This document shows positions 53,192 through 64,000 of a stretch of DNA of 64,000 nucleotides, piece by piece. The notes under the pieces are model-generated. The model saw only the letters and a list, made by a program, of their open reading frames with translations. It searched no databases and was not told the DNA's origin. This stretch comes from Sipunculus nudus (lineage: Eukaryota > Annelida > Sipuncula > Golfingiida > Sipunculidae). The stretch spans positions 40,370,362-40,434,361 of the forward strand of contig CM049307.1 in the NCBI GenBank assembly GCA_026874595.1, given 5' to 3'. The number at the start of each line of letters is the position of its first letter. The stretch's first letter is position 1. Made by a program: the position numbers and the translations under genes.

Positions 53192-56100
53192 CTGCAGGTT
53201 TTCTGCAAGCAACAACTACTAGAGTGCTCTATGGCATTTCACCAGAGCTTTATAATTATACAAAATGAAGACGAGTCAAGTATTTTCAGACATTTTACTA
53301 CTACGTAGTTTCGTGCTAGATGTTGTTGCGCTCGTCAGGTAATGCTGTCTGACTGAAATGGACTATATCATACTGGTATATATGTGTTACATAGATATGT
53401 GACCTTGAATGTATATAATGTTACTGGCCTGCTGTGTCACTTGTAACCAAGACTGTTGAGTGTAAGTGTGCGCCCTGGGGCAAAGATATACCAGGATCAG
53501 ATAATGAGAGTCAGGATACGGGAGGACTGGGGTCAAAGGTCGCTCTGTGAGGGGGGCTGTGCTGAAAGCAGTTAGTGACTGTGCTTAAAGACGGCTATAT
53601 GTGTATAAACATGGGGCTCTACATGTGTTTACTTGTGGCTGTTGTGAAAGAAAGAAGGAGAGAGAGAAAGAAATGGGGGTATCCTATAAACTGAAATCTA
53701 TGTTATGAAATTCTTAAGGAGGAATTTGTTCGCATGTCTACAGGCGGTGACAAGTTCGTTCCGTTTATTCAGGGTGGCCAAATGGGGGTTGCAAATGATA
53801 TAGTATTTTTCCCATAAGCATAGGTTACATCTGTTGGTAGCGCTGTTATAAGCCTTTGCCTGTTTCAGTATTTTCCATGTGATACAGTAGTCTACTGTTG
53901 TCACTGTAGTTGAAAGACAAAGGTGTAGGGGGGGGGGGGGGAGGGAGAGTCATTTCAGCTTCATTACTTTAAGCCACAATTGTAAGAAATTCATACTTGA
54001 ACAGAAAATTATAACCTCTCAGGAAAAATAATTTAAATATTCAAATTTAGCTGACAAAAGTTGTCCAGAAGAGACTAAAAGGCTTATCACAGTCAGTAGA
54101 TGGTTTGTTTATATTAAGAGATCCAATCACAGATGCAGATAAGAACTGCAAGATGATATAGAACTTACCAGCTTTCTCAAACGTCCATCCTTTACTTACA
54201 GGCATTGTGGTCAGCCTGACCCTCTGTGTTGATGGTGCTGTAATTGTAAGACAAAAATTTTCTCAGACTTTAATATATTTTTTTAAGACATGACAAAATT
54301 CGGATAGCCAAGGTCATACCCAAACCAAAAATTTAAGTATGCGCACTGTTATGGTGGTCAATCTAAGTTTGATGGGGAAACCAATGGGTTGAAATTATAA
54401 GGGGCCCAAGTGCTAAGGCCAGGCAGTTTAAATGTAGGCATGTTCTTTATGTTAACACTCTAGGATCCATAAATTGAAACATATCATGATATAAAAATAT
54501 ATAATATAAAAAATAAAATTTTAATTATTATTCACACTGATATGGATCAACTTTATCAAGTACAAATACATTTTACAGAAGTATGATGTGCTTATGAGAA
54601 ACATTAATTTGACACAGGTACACATTTTTACATAAGGTATAAGTCTGTGTACCTGTCATATCTATCTCAAAGTCAAAGCCGTTCTTATGAAACACCTCCA
54701 GGTTATCCAGCAAGATGCTCTCATTGGCTGCAGTCAGCTCCAGGTTCTGGGGTCTGCAACAAAGATGATATATATGTAACAAGGTGAAGCATCTACAATC
54801 TCATGAAAGGAACTAACTTGAAAGAAACCATGTCTGTTGATAATTTAGAAAATCACATTTTTCCATGCTATACTGGAAATTTGCTGCATCATAATCTTCA
54901 CATCAGTAAAAAGTACCAAAAACTGCCAAACAACACCACCTTGTGCTTATGTCCAAAGTAATTATCTGGGTTTTTTTTTATTTTTCTGCTTAGAAGTAAA
55001 TAAATGATAAGTCAAAATGTCTGTCAGTCTTACCATCTGTGGCTGAAAAATATTTGCCAAAGAAAATATATACCAATAGATTTTTATTTATGTCTACAGG
55101 ATAAGATAGGCCTGAAATAACATGCAGAAACTACATTTGAAAATATACACTACACCATCTAACTAAATCACAGATAAAATTATGTTTATTTCCATATTTT
55201 AACAAACCTGTATTGATAAACACTTTCTATCAGTTAAAATAACATGAGTACCTGTAAAACTGTATCAATTAGTCAGAGCACATTTGCATTAAAACTCTGG
55301 ATGGTGTAATCATTGTTAACATAAAAAAATCTTACTGTATGAGTTTTTGACTCTGTATCACTGTATGTTGCTGCAGCATCTCAAAGTTGTACTTCTCATC
55401 TGTTGCGTGTTGGTCTACAATAAACAGGTCTTTACCAAGCCTGGCCAGGATGAAGCCCAGATTGAACTGTACAAAGACAAGAATATTATCATATTTATTC
55501 AATTGGGCTAATCCAAAAGCATTCACAATACATGTTATGGTCCCCCCTTTTTGTTTGTGTCCAGTGACTCAGCAATTTAGAAATTGTCTCAAGATATCGG
55601 AAATCAGTAAGAGGTTTCAATAGGACAACTTGCTGATAATAATTTGGTAGTTTTCACCTTTATCATTTGAGATATAGTAATTTACATGGTATTTCTTGCC
55701 CTCATTACTGGCCCAAAAACTCAGTGTCAACGCTTGCAGACAGATGTCGCTAGTGAGATGGGAGAGGTCTACTACTCATCATACCAGTAATCATAATTAC
55801 AAAGACTCTACCAATCCACTGTTGTATAATCAGGAGTTCCAACCTTTTGTGGTCCTGTAAGGCACACAAAAATGCTGAATAAAATACTGCACCACATACA
55901 ACAGTTGTACACCAAGGCATGTATCTTTGTTGATATGTTTTAGCCTGGGAGTTCAACAGAATAAATGATTTTGATTACAAAGTGTATAAAATGCCCTTTA
56001 ACTATTATTAATTTGATATCATCCTTAAATTTAAAATTAAGATTGCTGCAGTTCACATGTTCCTATCATGTTTGCATTAACACTTTCTAGTGCAGTTAAG

Positions 56101-59100
56101 GTGCTAGAATTTTCCATTAAAAAAGTTTATAAGTGTTACACAGCTATGAAACACATTATATACAAAAACAGGCCATCAACATTCTGTCATATTTTGGTAC
56201 TCAATTCATTCACCTAGCTCATCACTAGGGGGGAAAGGGGTACTCGAATACCGGAGCCTGGGTAATACTTAACAAGTACTTGTGTATATACATACAGATC
56301 TGAATACTGCTGCCAGCTAACAGACAAAATGATAACTGTACAGCTTCAAACCGGCACTTGTCAATTTATATATAATAATTTCATAATGATATAGTTCATT
56401 TGTAAGGGCCTTAGATTTATGAGTTATATGCTTTGGAGTGATTTTCTACTTCTTTTATGAATATTCCTTCACAGCATGAATGTTTTTAAGAGCCGTCATA
56501 AAGTCAAGCTATACATATTTTGCAACAGTTAACAGCACTGCAATGGCAACAAGTAATCGAGTGCTAGTTAGGTAATGCTAATTGAGCCTAAAATTTTGCA
56601 CAGCCCCGGCCTACTCATCACCTGATAGGCCATGTGTATTTGTTTAAAGTCCTTACCTGACCAATAACTTCCATCTTGGGAAACATATCCTTGCTGAAGA
56701 AGACAAAAAGAAAAGTTAAGGTTATACTCACTCTATGATTCTCTGACATTACACATTTGCAAGAGGATACTGGAATCATCCCATATCATGTGCGTGTCCA
56801 TAAACTTGCATTAAGAACAGAGCTCAATATATGACAATTTGGTTTGCAATGTGGAACTATACACTGACCGTGTTAATTGAAAACTTGGATATTTAATATG
56901 TATCAATGTTTTATGTAGAGATAAAATGTAAAACAAGAGCATCACAAATGGTGCATAATTAGCCAAATACATATTTTGTGACCTCATTAAATATGCTAAA
57001 TTTGCAGAGAATGTTATTCAGGTGAGAAACTATCGGTTAATACTAATCATGAGTTATATGAAAATCCATCAGATATTTGGTTAGTTGGGTCGTGCCACCA
57101 CAGTATGGTGACCTCTGACCTCGTTAAATATGCATTAATTTTGCTGAGAATTTTATTGAGATGAGAAACTCTATTGGTAAAAATGTATAATGACTTTTAT
57201 GAAAATCCACAGGATTTTTGGTAAGTCACCACAGTGCCTCAAAAGTGCAGTAACCTCTGATGAAGTACTTTATTGATTAACATTTCTGTTGAGTTTTATC
57301 AAAATCCATCATATTCCTCATAAGTTATCGCAGTGTCACCACAAAGTAGCCTAGTGACTTCTGACCTTATTAAATATGCGTGGATTTAATAATCGAACTT
57401 GGATGAGATAATCTATTGGTAAGTAGATATGGTGAGTTCTGTGAAAATCTATCAAAGCCCCAGTAAGTTATCATGGCTACAGTAGAAGTTAACAAATGGA
57501 TGGACAGACAGGTGGTTGGGATACAAAAACACGTCTGGACATAGACGGGCGTATAACAAAAAGTGAGTAAACAGGTTTGCACGGGCCAGAATAAAATGGG
57601 GAATCTTGACACATTTTAACAGCTCCAGACATACTACTTTTCAAATGTGGCCTTGCAAAAGGGAAAACAATGACCTTTACAATTAAAGCATTTTGTATTT
57701 GCTGCATGTTTTAACCTAAAAATGACTTTTATGAAGATGGAAAGTGGATATTTCCTGTTTAAATATCCTAATGTATGGCAATCCCCTAGTACAGCCAGCC
57801 CACCATTTTGACCACTATTCTAGTTCCAGTGAAGTATTATGACTTGTTTTAAATATAATACCCACCACCCCCTGCCACATAACCAGTTTTGATTGACACA
57901 AGGTGGCAAGACTCAGGTCAGACAGAAGATTTTTATGTATTAAAAATGAGAGAACTTTTTTCACAGAGTGCATCATGACATGAAAACAAATGGCACTGGA
58001 TGAGGTTTTAACATCTGTATCAACGGTTTTGAACTGTGAATGTTTAGGATCGAGGAAATCCTGACCTGATTTCTCTCTGGAGCTCCTCCTCCGCTGACTT
58101 GTTGTCTTTTGGAGCTATTTTTGCTCTGAAGGCACGGCAATAACGGCTGTCTGATGTTCCATCTCCTTTACAAAACAAAACATGTGACCTATAAATCAAC
58201 CATGTAAACAGCAAAGAGAATAAGACATGTACTAAATGTTCATTAAGATACTGATATCCATTTATGATATATATTCAGCGGAAATATAAATTATTTCTGT
58301 AATTACTTTTCAGATGATTCAAATGTTTCATTATCAGTAATCAGATGAATTGTGTCCCAAGTAATCATAGCATTGAAATATCAGTGAAAATCTAAGCATG
58401 TAATTTTGTATATCACTCTGTGAAATCACTTTACAAGTTATCTGTGCAAGAGAACTGGTAGAGTATTTATTTCAGCCTAAGATGAAAGTTATGTGCATGA
58501 AGACTGAAATCACTGTGAAATGGGGAGAGGGCATTTAAGTTATAATATAATTTTGCCAAAAAATCAATACAAAATTTAAATTTTCTTGAAAAAAAAAATA
58601 TTAAAATAATTGAAATGCTGCCTAATTTGCTGTGAGGCAGGTTCATGATATGAGAATGTTTACAATGACATTACCTGTCTGGTTTTGACATATGGATTTC
58701 TTTATCAAGTTCTTCATGGAGAAAGGTACTGTCTTGACTTTCACATCATCAGAACTTCCAGCTTCATCCTGCATTTATAACTTATTAATTATATATGAAA
58801 ATCCAGTCTTAATTTAGCATAAATAAAACTAGAATGGCTTTGTTTTTGCAGCACAAAAACAGATAGGTCTTCCCCCCTGAAGGGCCCTCCCAAAACATTA
58901 GGGGTAAAAACCATTGGGGGTCAAAATATGCACTATCTCAAAACAATGATTCTAGATTGCAGAAGATTTAAACCCATCCTTGGTTTTAGCAGAAAGAACT
59001 GGTGTGTCAAATTTGAAGAAATAATCTTTAGTACTTCCAAAGTTAAGGGGGTCACAATAATTCAAGAAATGCGCAGAATTTGGTCTAGAAGATCAAGGTC

Positions 59101-62100
59101 AAGGTCACCAGTATCCATTCTTTTCCTAGAACTCAGTGGAAACAACTTGCATGTCAAAACCTAGGGAAAAATACCCAAAACTTCATAAGTGTTCACAAAA
59201 CAGTGACTATAATTCCACTTATTTGACCTTGATGATCCTGGTTAAGGTTGCCGGGTTTGGAAAATGACCAAGAATCTCATTGAACAGGTCATTTACCAAA
59301 TTTGAGGAAAACAGTTTAATACTTCAATAGTTATGGGGTTCACAATAATTTTACATTTCAGCAGATTTGACCCTGAAGATGACAGTCTAGGGCATTGGTT
59401 TTCGAACTTCTCTGATATTTTGGAGGAAACAATTTGTGTTTCAAATTTTGGGATAAAATATGCAGCCTTTTAAAGGTTACCATGTTCACAAGATATCCTA
59501 CAGACAACAACTGACAATGATGACAGACAATGGCATTGAAAACAACTTGTCTCCATTGGGGGTTGGGGGACATAATGAATACCTTGAATGTGTGAATGGA
59601 ACATGGCTTAGTGGTTTGGGTATATACTTTAAAACTAAAGGTCATTGTTATGAACTCATAACATTTAGCAATAAATGATAAAATGGCAACAGGCATTAAG
59701 TTTCATTCAAAGCCTGAATGACAGGTTGTTGATGAATTTTCATTATAATGCTGTCCATAACCTTTCTTAATACTTATCAGCTGATAAAACTGATGAAGTA
59801 ACACTATTAATTGAAGTTAAAGGTTTCCTCAATGTGTATTACTATTTCAATAAGTTACCAGTATGTAATAATTGAAAATTCTGAACTTACATAAACAGTC
59901 ATTTCATGTTCTTCAACAGTGTGTATGCTATCTTTCACCTCACTACATGTGGCAGACATGGAGCTAACACTCCTCAATGCTGTCCCAGTTTCTTCTCCAG
60001 CACAAAGCACTCCCGAGTCTGGACTCCTGCACTGGCTCTGAATGGAGGTCTGAGACGAAGACAATTCCGTAGCACTGTCACATGACACAGAGTCAGGTGG
60101 AGGAGTGTCCGTAACATCTGACAAAGATTTCTGTGATCCCAAATCACTCCCGTTCTGTTTGTTATTATCTGATGCAACAACATTTGAACCTCCATTGCTC
60201 TTTGGACTACACGGCCTTATATTACTATTGTTGCAGTTTGTTTCAACACTTTGTGACAACTGCTCATTGTTCTCTCTTTGGAAACCAGCTTGACCTGTCA
60301 ATATTATTGTTTCAACAGTCCTGTTACTTTTATTTTCACTATCAAAGCTCTGGCTTTTCTTCCACAAACTGGCAGTAGACTTGGCTGGACTGTGCTGTCT
60401 GGGCGATGAGTTTGATGCCTTGATAAATGTGTCCAATTTTCTCTCTAAAGATAAGAGAATCTTGTTTAATATCACTACAGAGTATAAACACATGAAAGTA
60501 TATGCAAATATATATTACATATACACATAAATATAATTTTTTATTTTTTTACCATGTGATAACCAAACATTAATTCATTAACCTTGACAGATTTATTTAC
60601 CAAAGTTGTTCAATACTAAAGTGTGTTCGATCCCCTTGTGTCCACCCGTTTTCTTGTTATGATGAATTTTATTAGTTATATGGTTTAAACAATATTTTAT
60701 TGCAAAGAAAAGCAATGAGGATGGGAAAACAGGGCATAGCCCTATATCAATTCCTCTCCTCAAATAAAATATAAAAAATTCTTATTAGATATATTTTGAC
60801 TGGAGATATGGTAATGTAGGGTAGAAGATCAATGGGCCTAACTTTTCCAAATGTAATGAAGAAACAAGGAATTTTCTATGGTCAGCTAGGTGGTCAAGTG
60901 AACACAATAACACAATAACAAACATATATTTTGATAGTGGCTTGGGTTAAAATTCAAGTAGGAGCAATATGCATACATAGGATAAGTTTCTTTGTTCCTC
61001 TACTTAAAATTTTTATCTAGACTTTAAAAGAAATAATGTGTATCACCTACGTTTACTCTTTTGGTTTGTGTCCCTTTCTTCATCTGCTGTTGTATTCTTG
61101 GCAAAACTGCTGGAGAAGGAGCGCTTCAGGTTTGCCAGTCCTGTTAGCACAGGCTTCTGCAGATGACATTGTAAAACATGTTATAATAATGTCTTTCATA
61201 TAATAGGCTGTTATTACTAGTATTTACCTCAACATTGTATATTATACAAGTGCTTCAGTTTTGTTTCTCATAATTACAGGAAATTAATACTGAGCTGTTT
61301 CATTATATCACTTTATAAGTCATTTGATTCTATCTGCATTATTTTTGAAAAACTGGAGGTAGAGGAACTGTAAAATTTTAATTTTACCTGTGTAGAACCC
61401 TCATCACTGCAGTTTTTAACAGGCCTGAAATACATAAACAAATTGCTTCAGATTATATAACAAGTTTAAATTAAGTACTTGAATACATATACATGACATT
61501 AAGTACCGGTAGCTTCCATGTCCATTTTTATGACTTTTATTAATACTTAATTATTATTTCTGACATAAATAAATATATTAAGGGAGAGGTCCATCTGCTA
61601 ATATCAAATAAATGGTTTGAAGATAGTATTACTCTTTATCTGAGACCTTGTATCTGCTGTGCATTAAAGTCAGACTTCAAGTGTCTATATTTTTCCAAAA
61701 ATTTTATATCTTGGCAGATACAGATATTTTTAATATATATACATCTAAATTAAAGTATACCTGTTACAGTCTTCAACTGAAGATGGACTTGACAGGACTG
61801 AAAGCAAAATACACAATTATAGGATAATAAAAACATTACACTTTTCTGATAATGAAGTCAATATTTACATCATACCTGATTCTCATAATTTCACTATTTA
61901 TCCATTCATTACTGAAATCTCAATAACATTAAAAGAAATGATATTGTCAGTACAATATCTGATCCACCACTGATCAGTTATATAAGTTGCACATATCTTC
62001 TCTCACTTAGTGACCCTGACTTTGTTGTCAACAAAAAGATGCACAAGTTGTCTGAATATGCTGGTGACAGTTGTCATGTTAGAAAGTTAATTTCACAAGG

Positions 62101-63025
62101 TCTTTTTACCAAAGTTTCTGCAATACTTAAGTTGATCTCATTCTGCTTGTCTGTTAGGAATGGATATACATAAGACCTGATGATGAGGTGTCAAATACTT
62201 CCTGAAAATGAAAGCATTTGATATTATCATTTGTGTGAACAAAAAAATGGTAAATAGCTGTTCACTCACAAGACAGTTTTGGTTGCACTTCCATCATTCT
62301 ATAGGTAGAAGGTGTTGATTCATACATTTTCAACAATGATGCCTAAAAATGAGAGACTCATGGTTTATTCCAATTAGATGAAATCATATTAATGGTAAAT
62401 CAGCTGAAATGTTAAGCAAAACCACTGAAAGTAACATTAGTTATTACCAATGGCATTGCATGAAGTAATTTTATACAAAATGCTCTATATCACTCTGCAG
62501 TTCTATCTCTTTTATAACACAGAGCAAACACCATTGAAAGTTCTGATCATAACGTAATATTGTATGAAATGTGGACAAAGCAGAGAAAATTATGATAGGA
62601 AAAGAATTTATATTTAAAAGGTCTCCCAGGGATAAAAATTCTACATTTGAAAATTTGAACCACAAGCTATTCACCTAATAATATGTGACCTTCAATTTAA
62701 ATTGAAACTAAAATTTTTGTAATGTGTAGTACCTAAAAGGGAATGACAACATCTCTATATCTAGGATTCATCAGACCAGAATACATTATCTTCTGATCTA
62801 CTGAAACAGTAACATAATGAACGTGAGGTCTGCCTCTGATGATTGTATCATCAGGCCTGCAGGCTCCTTACAATACAATCCCTGTCTATAACTTCCTATT
62901 TAGTTTAATGTCGCACAACAAATCACAGATTCCAGCTTTACATACCTTCAGTGTTGCAAGTAACAGCTTCTCTTCTTCCATAAATATCTGTCTCTTGTCA
63001 GGAGTCACATTGACATCAACACTTT
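50127..63025 (-). CDS. PMS2: PMS2 mismatch-repair endonuclease subunit, 5' exons missing
   Basis: MutL homologue that pairs with MLH1 (MutL-alpha) and nicks the daughter strand in mismatch repair; nuclear. Sixteen exons in transcript order: 62946-63025, 62270-62342, 61761-61797, 61388-61424, 61051-61156, 59891-60444, 58675-58768, 58066-58150, 56657-56693, 55336-55466, 54653-54753, 54169-54237, 52737-52774, 51979-52083, 50595-50630, 50127-50204. Phases agree and give about 552 residues to TGA. The first exon holds [12 protein letters not shown] and [11 protein letters not shown], the end of the N-terminal ATPase module. The linker is long and Ser-rich (exon 59891-60444 alone has 184 codons). 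The C-terminal part has the endonuclease motif [18 protein letters not shown], and [11 protein letters not shown] for zinc. The human protein has 862 residues; roughly the first 330 are beyond the right edge. Confidence 0.95.
51979..52083 (-). CDS. PMS2: PMS2 exon with SRACRKS motif
   Basis: Encodes [20 protein letters not shown] and then [15 protein letters not shown], in phase 0 at both ends. The ACR motif is one of the conserved metal-site motifs of MutL endonucleases. Confidence 0.95.
52238..52308. mobile_element. Short remnant of the GGTCGT-type element in a PMS2 intron
   Basis: About 70 bases holding CAAATTACGACCACTTTGCT on the left and GGGGTTCAACTGTA on the right. It looks like two element ends brought together by internal deletion. 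Confidence 0.5.
53161..53184. repeat. (AT)n microsatellite in a PMS2 intron
   Basis: About 12 AT units. Confidence 0.9.
54653..54753 (-). CDS. PMS2: PMS2 C-terminal domain exon
   Basis: Encodes [20 protein letters not shown] then [13 protein letters not shown], closely matching the human PMS2 segment after the endonuclease motif. It is joined by a 2+1 split codon to the active-site exon. Confidence 0.93.
55336..55466 (-). CDS. PMS2: PMS2 endonuclease active-site exon
   Basis: Encodes [20 protein letters not shown] followed by [14 protein letters not shown], containing the metal-binding DQHA(x)2E(x)4E motif intact. The exon ends in QKLI; with the next exon it makes QKLIQP, equivalent to the C-terminal PCNA-contact QxxLxP-type motif of PMS2 proteins. 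Confidence 0.95.
56950..57520. repeat. About 130-base tandem repeat in a PMS2 intron, four diverged units
   Basis: Each unit carries a GTGACCTCTGACCT-like start, a TTAAATATG block, GATGAGAAACT and ATGAAAATCCATC, ending near CACAGT. The array ends in ATGGACAGACAGG. The style is common in molluscan genomes (recollection, not checked). Confidence 0.65.
58960..59530. repeat. About 150-base diverged tandem repeat in a PMS2 intron
   Basis: Three to four units with GTCAAATTTGAAG, TTAGTACTTCC-AAAGTTA, GGGTCACAATAATT and GAAGATCAAGGTCAAGG themes. Short ORFs here follow the repeat, not a gene. Confidence 0.6.
59891..60444 (-). CDS. PMS2: PMS2 linker exon
   Basis: Large 554-base exon coding a low-complexity, Ser/Asn/Asp-rich linker between the ATPase and endonuclease modules. 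It opens with (Q)[10 protein letters not shown], which fits the PCNA-binding pattern QxxLxxF-hydrophobic. The remainder (for example [10 protein letters not shown] and [11 protein letters not shown]) shows no domain and is probably disordered. It corresponds to the poorly conserved middle of vertebrate PMS2. Confidence 0.88.
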
Positions 63026-64000
63026 CTGTGAAATGTTTTAACTATTTAAATGATGGTATTCCTATAAACAATGTGTTTATATTCAGATACTTGCCAGTAC
63101 AGAGCTAACTTATGATAGATAAAAAAATAAATGTTCCCGAAATATTCAGAATATCTATATATTACCATGCAATTAAATGAAAGGTACAGGAGCATAGCCA
63201 AAGGGAAGCCCAGGGACAAACCCAAAAAAATTCCCTGGGCAAATGTGTTAAGTTTATGCTTTAAAATGGAAGACAGCTACCTCCACAAAAAAAAATTCTG
63301 AACAGAAATAGCTATTAATCCTAACTAATTTGCTTGTCAGAGTATTGAAGGCAGACAACTGACTTTTCAATTTCTTGAATTAAATTATTTATATATAGAA
63401 TGTAAGTTTGGTCTAACAAAAAGTGGTAACAACTCATTACAGTCAATGGAAACAGAAATATTTGAGATTTAGAATGAGTATAGTACAGTGGAGTGAAGTT
63501 TATCTGAACATCTCAGGGGACAAGTTCTTTGTTCAGATGAACAAGTTTTCCGATAAATGGTTGTGTGTAAAATACAAACACATGGCATTATGGTTGTGTG
63601 TTAAATACAAACACATAGCATAATGAACTTGAAGGTTCATTACACATGGCTGCAGATATACAACGCTGGCCGTTAGATTGTGTTCACACCTGCATATCAG
63701 CAACCACTGATGCACTGATTAATCATGATCGGAAGTAAAAATGTTCTGTTCTTCATAATCAATAAACATTTACCTAAGATCATTATATGGAAATATCAGA
63801 AAATTTCAGATGAATGGTTTATCAGATAAATGGTGTTCAGACAAACAGAGCTTAAAGGTGCCCAATCACCAAACTTTTGATTTCTGGCTTCCCCTGTGTA
63901 TATGTTAATGATCTGAGGGCAACTTTGGTTGTGAAAAGTTCTTATAAGGCCATCGTGAAGGATGTGTAAACTTGTTTATTAACAACATGTTTGTAAACAC
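63026..64000. other. PMS2 intron at the right edge, with degenerate repeats
   Basis: No exon is visible. Two short direct copies of a TTGTGTGT-AAATACAAACACAT unit lie at about 63560-63620. Related GATAAATGG and GTTCAGA blocks near 63525-63560 and 63815-63840 suggest a decayed transposon, but I could not define its ends. Confidence 0.4.

Noticed and set aside
59460-59696. Frames on both strands in a PMS2 intron
   Set aside because: They lie in the diverged tandem repeat at 58960-59530 and show no protein family.

Overview
The window is eukaryotic nuclear DNA: AT-rich, with long introns, GT-AG splice sites, many (AT)n microsatellites, terminal-inverted-repeat elements, a LINE tail and a tRNA-headed SINE-like unit. 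The gene families and repeat style suggest a marine invertebrate, most likely a lophotrochozoan such as a bivalve mollusc. That taxonomic guess is inference. All three protein genes lie on the minus strand.

Layout. (1) 393-16003 (partial): an MRP1-type ABCC transporter, called gene A here. Eighteen exons give 836 codons covering TMD0, TMD1 and NBD1, with a fully canonical NBD1. TMD2 and NBD2 lie beyond the left edge. (2) 16004-22742: about 6.7 kb without a recognisable gene, holding microsatellites, homopolymer tracts and a SINE-like unit. (3) 22743-47808: a complete second ABCC gene, gene B, head-to-tail with gene A. Its 31 coding exons join in perfect phase into 1503 codons plus stop. Exon sizes and phases match gene A almost exon for exon, so the two arose by tandem duplication. 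(4) 47809-50126: about 2.3 kb holding the gene B upstream region, the PMS2 3' end and a diverged dispersed repeat. (5) 50127-63025 (partial): the 3' sixteen exons of PMS2 (MutL-alpha endonuclease subunit), from the end of the N-terminal ATPase module through the linker to the stop. The N-terminal exons lie beyond the right edge.

The main observation is gene B. The reading frame and every splice site are intact, but the residues of one ATP site are gone. NBD2 has no Walker A lysine or glycine loop, its Walker B aspartate is His, and its H-loop His is Asn. NBD1 has lost LSGGQ. In ABCC dimers those elements together build the hydrolytic site (NBS2). The other site keeps NBD1 Walker A and B and the NBD2 LSxGQ signature. 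This looks like a selectively retained pseudo-ATPase ABCC protein rather than a decayed pseudogene.

A second pattern is structural. At five exon edges of the two ABCC genes, local tandem duplications straddle the exon-intron junction and leave decoy or decayed splice sites in the intron. Other mobile DNA includes TA-flanked TIR elements in three gene introns, a LINE tail with a 15-bp target-site duplication, and two fold-back elements in gene B introns.

Exon coordinates were derived by hand from splice sites, phase continuity and family conservation. Introns not listed separately hold nothing I recognise.
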